Shown: piece after piece, positions 6,796-8,847 of the stretch
Layout: each line of letters opens with the position of its first letter
Position numbering within the stretch: the first letter of the stretch is position 1
Assembly (NCBI GenBank): GCA_011620045.1
Contig: WOZY01000043.1
Location: 1 to 8,847, forward strand
Origin: Mesotoga sp.
Lineage (GTDB): Bacteria; Thermotogota; Thermotogae; Petrotogales; Kosmotogaceae
Length of the DNA stretch: 8,847 bases
Direction: 5' to 3'
The notes under the pieces: model-generated
Told to the model about the DNA's origin: nothing
The model's input: only the letters and a program-made list of their open reading frames with translations
The model's database searches: none
Position numbers and translations under genes: made by a program

Positions 6796-7931
6796 AAGAT
6801 CAGAGCTTAACACGCGCAAAGAATCCATTGGTAAGATTTGCCATATCCAATGCGGTTCCGATACTCTTCATAATTCTCCTGATATTTGCTGTACCGTTGT
6901 CGGGGTTTTCAACTGATTACCTCCTAAATGAAATCATTACTAGACTTGGAAGAAATTCCTTCCTGGTCATATCATTGCTAATACCTGTAATGGCTGGTAT
7001 GGGACTGAATTTTGGAATAGTCCTTGGCGCTATGGCGGGTCAGATTGGTCTAATATTCATGCTTGATTGGGGAGTAGTAGGAATCCCGGGTATTGTCCTT
7101 GCGATGCTCGTCGGGACTCCCATTGCTATACTTCTTGGACTTCTGGCAGGAACAATTCTAAACCGGGCAAAAGGTAGGGAGATGGTTACTTCAATGATTC
7201 TCGGGTTCTTCATCAACGGAATCTACCAGTTCACTATCCTGTACGGTATGGGTAGCGTTATTCCAATCTCAAGTAATAAGTTGTTGCTTCCCCGAGGGTA
7301 CGGTGTTAGAAATGCCCTAGATCTTCTAAGCGTCAGAAAAGTGCTCGACAATATGTGGTCTGTAGAGATCAGCGGCGTTTCAATTCCACTGGGAGTCTTT
7401 TCGATTATTGCTGCTCTCTGTATCTTTGTCTTCTGGTTTACTAGAACAAAACTCGGGCAAGACATGAGGGCTGTTGGCCAGGATATGCAAGTAGCAGCAA
7501 CTGCAGGCATAAACGTCGATCGGACCAGAACGCTTTCGATAATCATCTCCACAGTACTCGCCTGTTTCGGTCAGATCATCTTCCTTCAAAACATAGGAAC
7601 TATTAATACCTACAACTCACATGATCAGGTCGGAACATTTGCAATAGCTGCGCTTCTCATTGGAGGTGCCTCCGTTGCCAAAGCAACTATTCCGAATGTC
7701 TTTATCGGGATCACTCTCTTTCATCTCACTTTCATTGTGGCTCCAAGAGCTGGGAAAGAGCTTCTCGGTCAGGCTCAAATTGGTGAGTACTTCCGAGTGT
7801 TCGTCTCATACGGAATAATCGCAATCTCACTAGCTCTTTACGCCTGGAGAAGACAGGTAGAGAAAGAGACTGAAAGAAGACGGGCAAAAGCTGCGATCAA
7901 GGCAGCAATTGAAGACGGGACTGGAGGGTGA
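6792..7931 (+). CDS. ABC transporter permease 2 (BPD_transp_2 type)
   Basis: A 379-residue membrane protein, paralogous to the preceding permease. It shares the same landmarks in the same order: MGLNFGIVLGAMAG (70-83), the loop RTKLGQDMRAVGQDM (218-232) with AGINVDRTR (238-246), and LLIGGASVAKATIPN (288-302). It differs by an N-terminal cytoplasmic stretch of about 20 residues before the first span and by a charged, helical C-terminal tail (352-379, rich in Arg, Lys and Glu) that probably lies in the cytoplasm near the ATPase. The start ATG 6792 overlaps the stop of permease 1 by 4 nt (ATGA), with AAGGTGAG (6781-6788) as ribosome binding site. Such coupling favours equal production of both subunits. 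The substrate is unknown. Confidence 0.93.
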   Translation: MKDQSLTRAKNPLVRFAISNAVPILFIILLIFAVPLSGFSTDYLLNEIITRLGRNSFLVISLLIPVMAGMGLNFGIVLGAMAGQIGLIFMLDWGVVGIPGIVLAMLVGTPIAILLGLLAGTILNRAKGREMVTSMILGFFINGIYQFTILYGMGSVIPISSNKLLLPRGYGVRNALDLLSVRKVLDNMWSVEISGVSIPLGVFSIIAALCIFVFWFTRTKLGQDMRAVGQDMQVAATAGINVDRTRTLSIIISTVLACFGQIIFLQNIGTINTYNSHDQVGTFAIAALLIGGASVAKATIPNVFIGITLFHLTFIVAPRAGKELLGQAQIGEYFRVFVSYGIIAISLALYAWRRQVEKETERRRAKAAIKAAIEDGTGG

Positions 7932-7935
7932 TTGC

Positions 7936-8307
7936 ATGAAAAGAAACGTGATTAGAATCGCCCTTGTGGTAGTTCTAGTAGCTCTTGGCTTTGGCCTCTA
8001 TGTATTGGGCAAGGAGCACCAAATATTCGTCGATAACAAAGACATAGTTATAAACGGTGTCGAATACAAATCTGAAAACACAATAAAGGTCGTTGTTGAC
8101 AATGTGGATCTTGAGGAAGTGAAAAAGGGTAAGAGAAAAGTCGCTTATACGCCGGGACCCTGGCACAAAATCACTGCAGTTGAAATACTTCCTGATGGCA
8201 CCACAAGGGAAGTTGAACGCAAGTTCACATTGTCCCCAAATGATGCAGCAGTTGTTAATTTGGTGGCTCTCTTCGAGGTTGAGGACGGCTGGCTGGCAAT
8301 ACAATGA
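7936..8307 (+). CDS. Small membrane-anchored protein, fifth component of the ABC operon (possibly DUF6672)
   Basis: A 123-residue protein with basic residues (K2, R3, R7), a single hydrophobic span at about 6-25, and then a soluble segment of roughly 95 residues predicted outside the cytoplasm. That segment reads as beta-rich: VDNKDIVINGVEYKS (32-46), NTIKVVVDNVD (48-58), a basic turn KKGKRK (63-68), TPGPWHKITAVEILPDGT (72-89), and a last strand pair near the C-terminus. I do not know its function. From memory it resembles the family called DUF6672, which needs checking. An in-frame TTG at 7909 would add nine residues, but ATG 7936 is preferred because GGAGGGTGA (7923-7931) sits 4 nt before it and the product then starts like a signal anchor. 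Its start is 4 nt after the permease 2 stop and it is last before the operon terminator, so it is probably a transporter partner, chaperone or regulator; that is inference. Confidence 0.85.
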   Translation: MKRNVIRIALVVVLVALGFGLYVLGKEHQIFVDNKDIVINGVEYKSENTIKVVVDNVDLEEVKKGKRKVAYTPGPWHKITAVEILPDGTTREVERKFTLSPNDAAVVNLVALFEVEDGWLAIQ

Positions 8308-8356
8308 TCTGAAAACAACCTTTGAATTGGGCCCTTCAGAAATCAAGAACAGATTT

Positions 8357-8391
8357 GGGACTGAACCCTACAGTAGTTCAGTCCCTTTTCT
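8357..8391 (+). terminator. Intrinsic terminator at the end of the ABC operon
   Basis: A perfect 10-bp stem, GGGACTGAAC (8357-8366) with GTTCAGTCCC (8376-8385), encloses a 9-nt loop and is followed by TTTTCTT. It lies 49 nt after the stop of the small membrane protein gene and closes the rightward operon. Confidence 0.9.
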
Positions 8392-8426
8392 TCCGCCCGT
8401 TTTTAGAGCGATAGATAATGATCTTA

Positions 8427-8658
8427 GACGCGAGGCTTGCAAGAACGGCACGGGTCGCAATACCGGCAACGGCCGTGACGCTACGCAATACAATGAAGTG
8501 AAGGGGCAAGAAGTGAGGCTCGCTAGCGCGAGGAAGTGATGCTATAAACTCTAGACGCAAGGCGCCGAGGAACGTCGGCGGTCGCATTGCCGGCAAAGAT
8601 CATGCCGGGACGCAAGGCTGGCGAAGACCTCGCCAGGTCGCAATGCCCGCTTCGCGGG
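8427..8658. repeat. Modular linker-hairpin repeat array
   Basis: Two short linkers alternate and each is followed by a small hairpin. Linker A, GACGCAAGGC, is at 8554-8563 and 8609-8618, with variant GACGCGAGGC at 8427-8436 and a truncated GACGC at 8477-8481. Linker B, GGTCGCAATGCC, is at 8636-8647, with variants at 8453-8464 and 8580-8591. Spacing between successive linkers is 24-29 nt. The hairpins between them differ in sequence but keep pairing: CGCCGA/TCGGCG (8563-8580), CCGGCA/TGCCGG (8590-8608), CTGGCGA/TCGCCAG (8618-8636), CCCGC/GCGGG (8646-8658) and a weaker CGGC/GCCG (8465-8476). The right half (8554-8658) holds two near-complete A-B units of about 55 bp; the left half (8427-8491) is more diverged. 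It is not a CRISPR array, because conserved blocks are only 10-12 nt and the intervening segments are palindromic. Function is unknown. Confidence 0.75.
8495..8542. repeat. Second linker type, GAAGTGA, inside the hairpin array
   Basis: GAAGTGA occurs three times (8495-8501, 8510-8516, 8533-8539). The last two flank a hairpin, CTCGC (8519-8523) and GCGAG (8528-8532) with loop TAGC, and are followed by GGC and TGC respectively. The layout matches the neighbouring linker-hairpin units but with a different linker, so it looks like a second repeat family embedded in the array. Confidence 0.5.
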
Positions 8659-8847
8659 GAAAGAGGAGCTTACCAATCTTCTTGGTCTGTGATCCCATTC
8701 AGAATCATATTCTTCCGCCTTTTTGGGACTCCTATATTTACATTCCAGTAACATCAGTATCGGTCAGTCAGAGCAGCTTTTGCGTCAAGGGTTCCCCGTT
8801 CTCCGAGAAGAACGAGAAGAGCCGGTAGCCGATCTTTTTGATTGTGA
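8659..8847. other. Intergenic tail with one inverted repeat, no gene seen
   Basis: After the array there is no reading frame with a convincing start, ribosome binding site or protein character. An inverted repeat CGTTCT (8797-8802) / AGAACG (8809-8814) with a 6-nt loop lies near the right edge, followed at some distance by a T run (8833-8838). It might be part of another repeat or of a terminator for a gene outside the window; neither can be decided here. Confidence 0.4.

Noticed and set aside
7909..7935. TTG start at 7909 for the small membrane protein
   Set aside because: The ATG at 7936 has a strong ribosome binding site at 4 nt and gives a normal signal-anchor N-terminus. The extension would put acidic residues before it.
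8180..8539. Plus-strand frame of 119 codons at the end of the operon
   Set aside because: It overlaps the small membrane protein gene in another frame, crosses the terminator and enters the repeats, so it cannot be a single natural gene.
8427..8658. CRISPR array
   Set aside because: Conserved blocks are only 10-12 nt, alternate between two sequences, and the intervening segments are self-complementary rather than unique spacers. No cas gene is present.
8551..8754. Minus-strand frame of 67 codons over the repeat array
   Set aside because: It is a read-through of the linker-hairpin repeats, rich in Arg/Ser/Pro as expected from translated palindromes, with no ribosome binding site.

Overview
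The window looks like part of a Thermotogae chromosome, most likely Mesotoga or a close relative. The grounds are arginine codons dominated by AGA/AGG, moderate GC, strong GGAGG/GGTGA ribosome binding sites, tight gene packing and an ABC transporter of the DUF3798 type. The genus is inferred from the look of the proteins and of the hairpin repeats; no search was possible.

Left part (1-2643, minus strand): three genes read leftward. An AEC-family (auxin efflux carrier type) membrane transporter ends at an intrinsic terminator. Beyond it lie a secreted or membrane-anchored patatin-like lipase and, only 4 nt later, a lipoprotein that runs off the left edge. The lipase and lipoprotein form one translationally coupled unit, probably at the cell envelope. 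The AEC gene has a near-consensus promoter so close to its probable ATG that its mRNA may be leaderless.

Middle (2644-2902): a divergent intergenic region holding the putative promoter and about 105 nt of leader for the rightward operon.

Right part (2903-8307, plus strand): a five-gene ABC import operon of unassigned substrate. In order it encodes a periplasmic DUF3798 binding protein, an intra-operon terminator hairpin, a double-domain ATPase of the RbsA/MglA type, two paralogous BPD_transp_2-type permeases, and a small single-span membrane protein with an extracytoplasmic domain. The last four genes overlap or lie within 4 nt of each other. The terminator after the binding-protein gene should give more binding protein than membrane complex. 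A strong terminator closes the operon at 8357-8391.

Tail (8308-8847): no convincing gene. After the terminator lies a modular array of short conserved linkers alternating with variable hairpins (8427-8658), with a second linker type in its centre, then about 190 bp with one further inverted repeat. The two items most worth a second look are the uncharacterised ABC system with its small extra subunit and the hairpin array.
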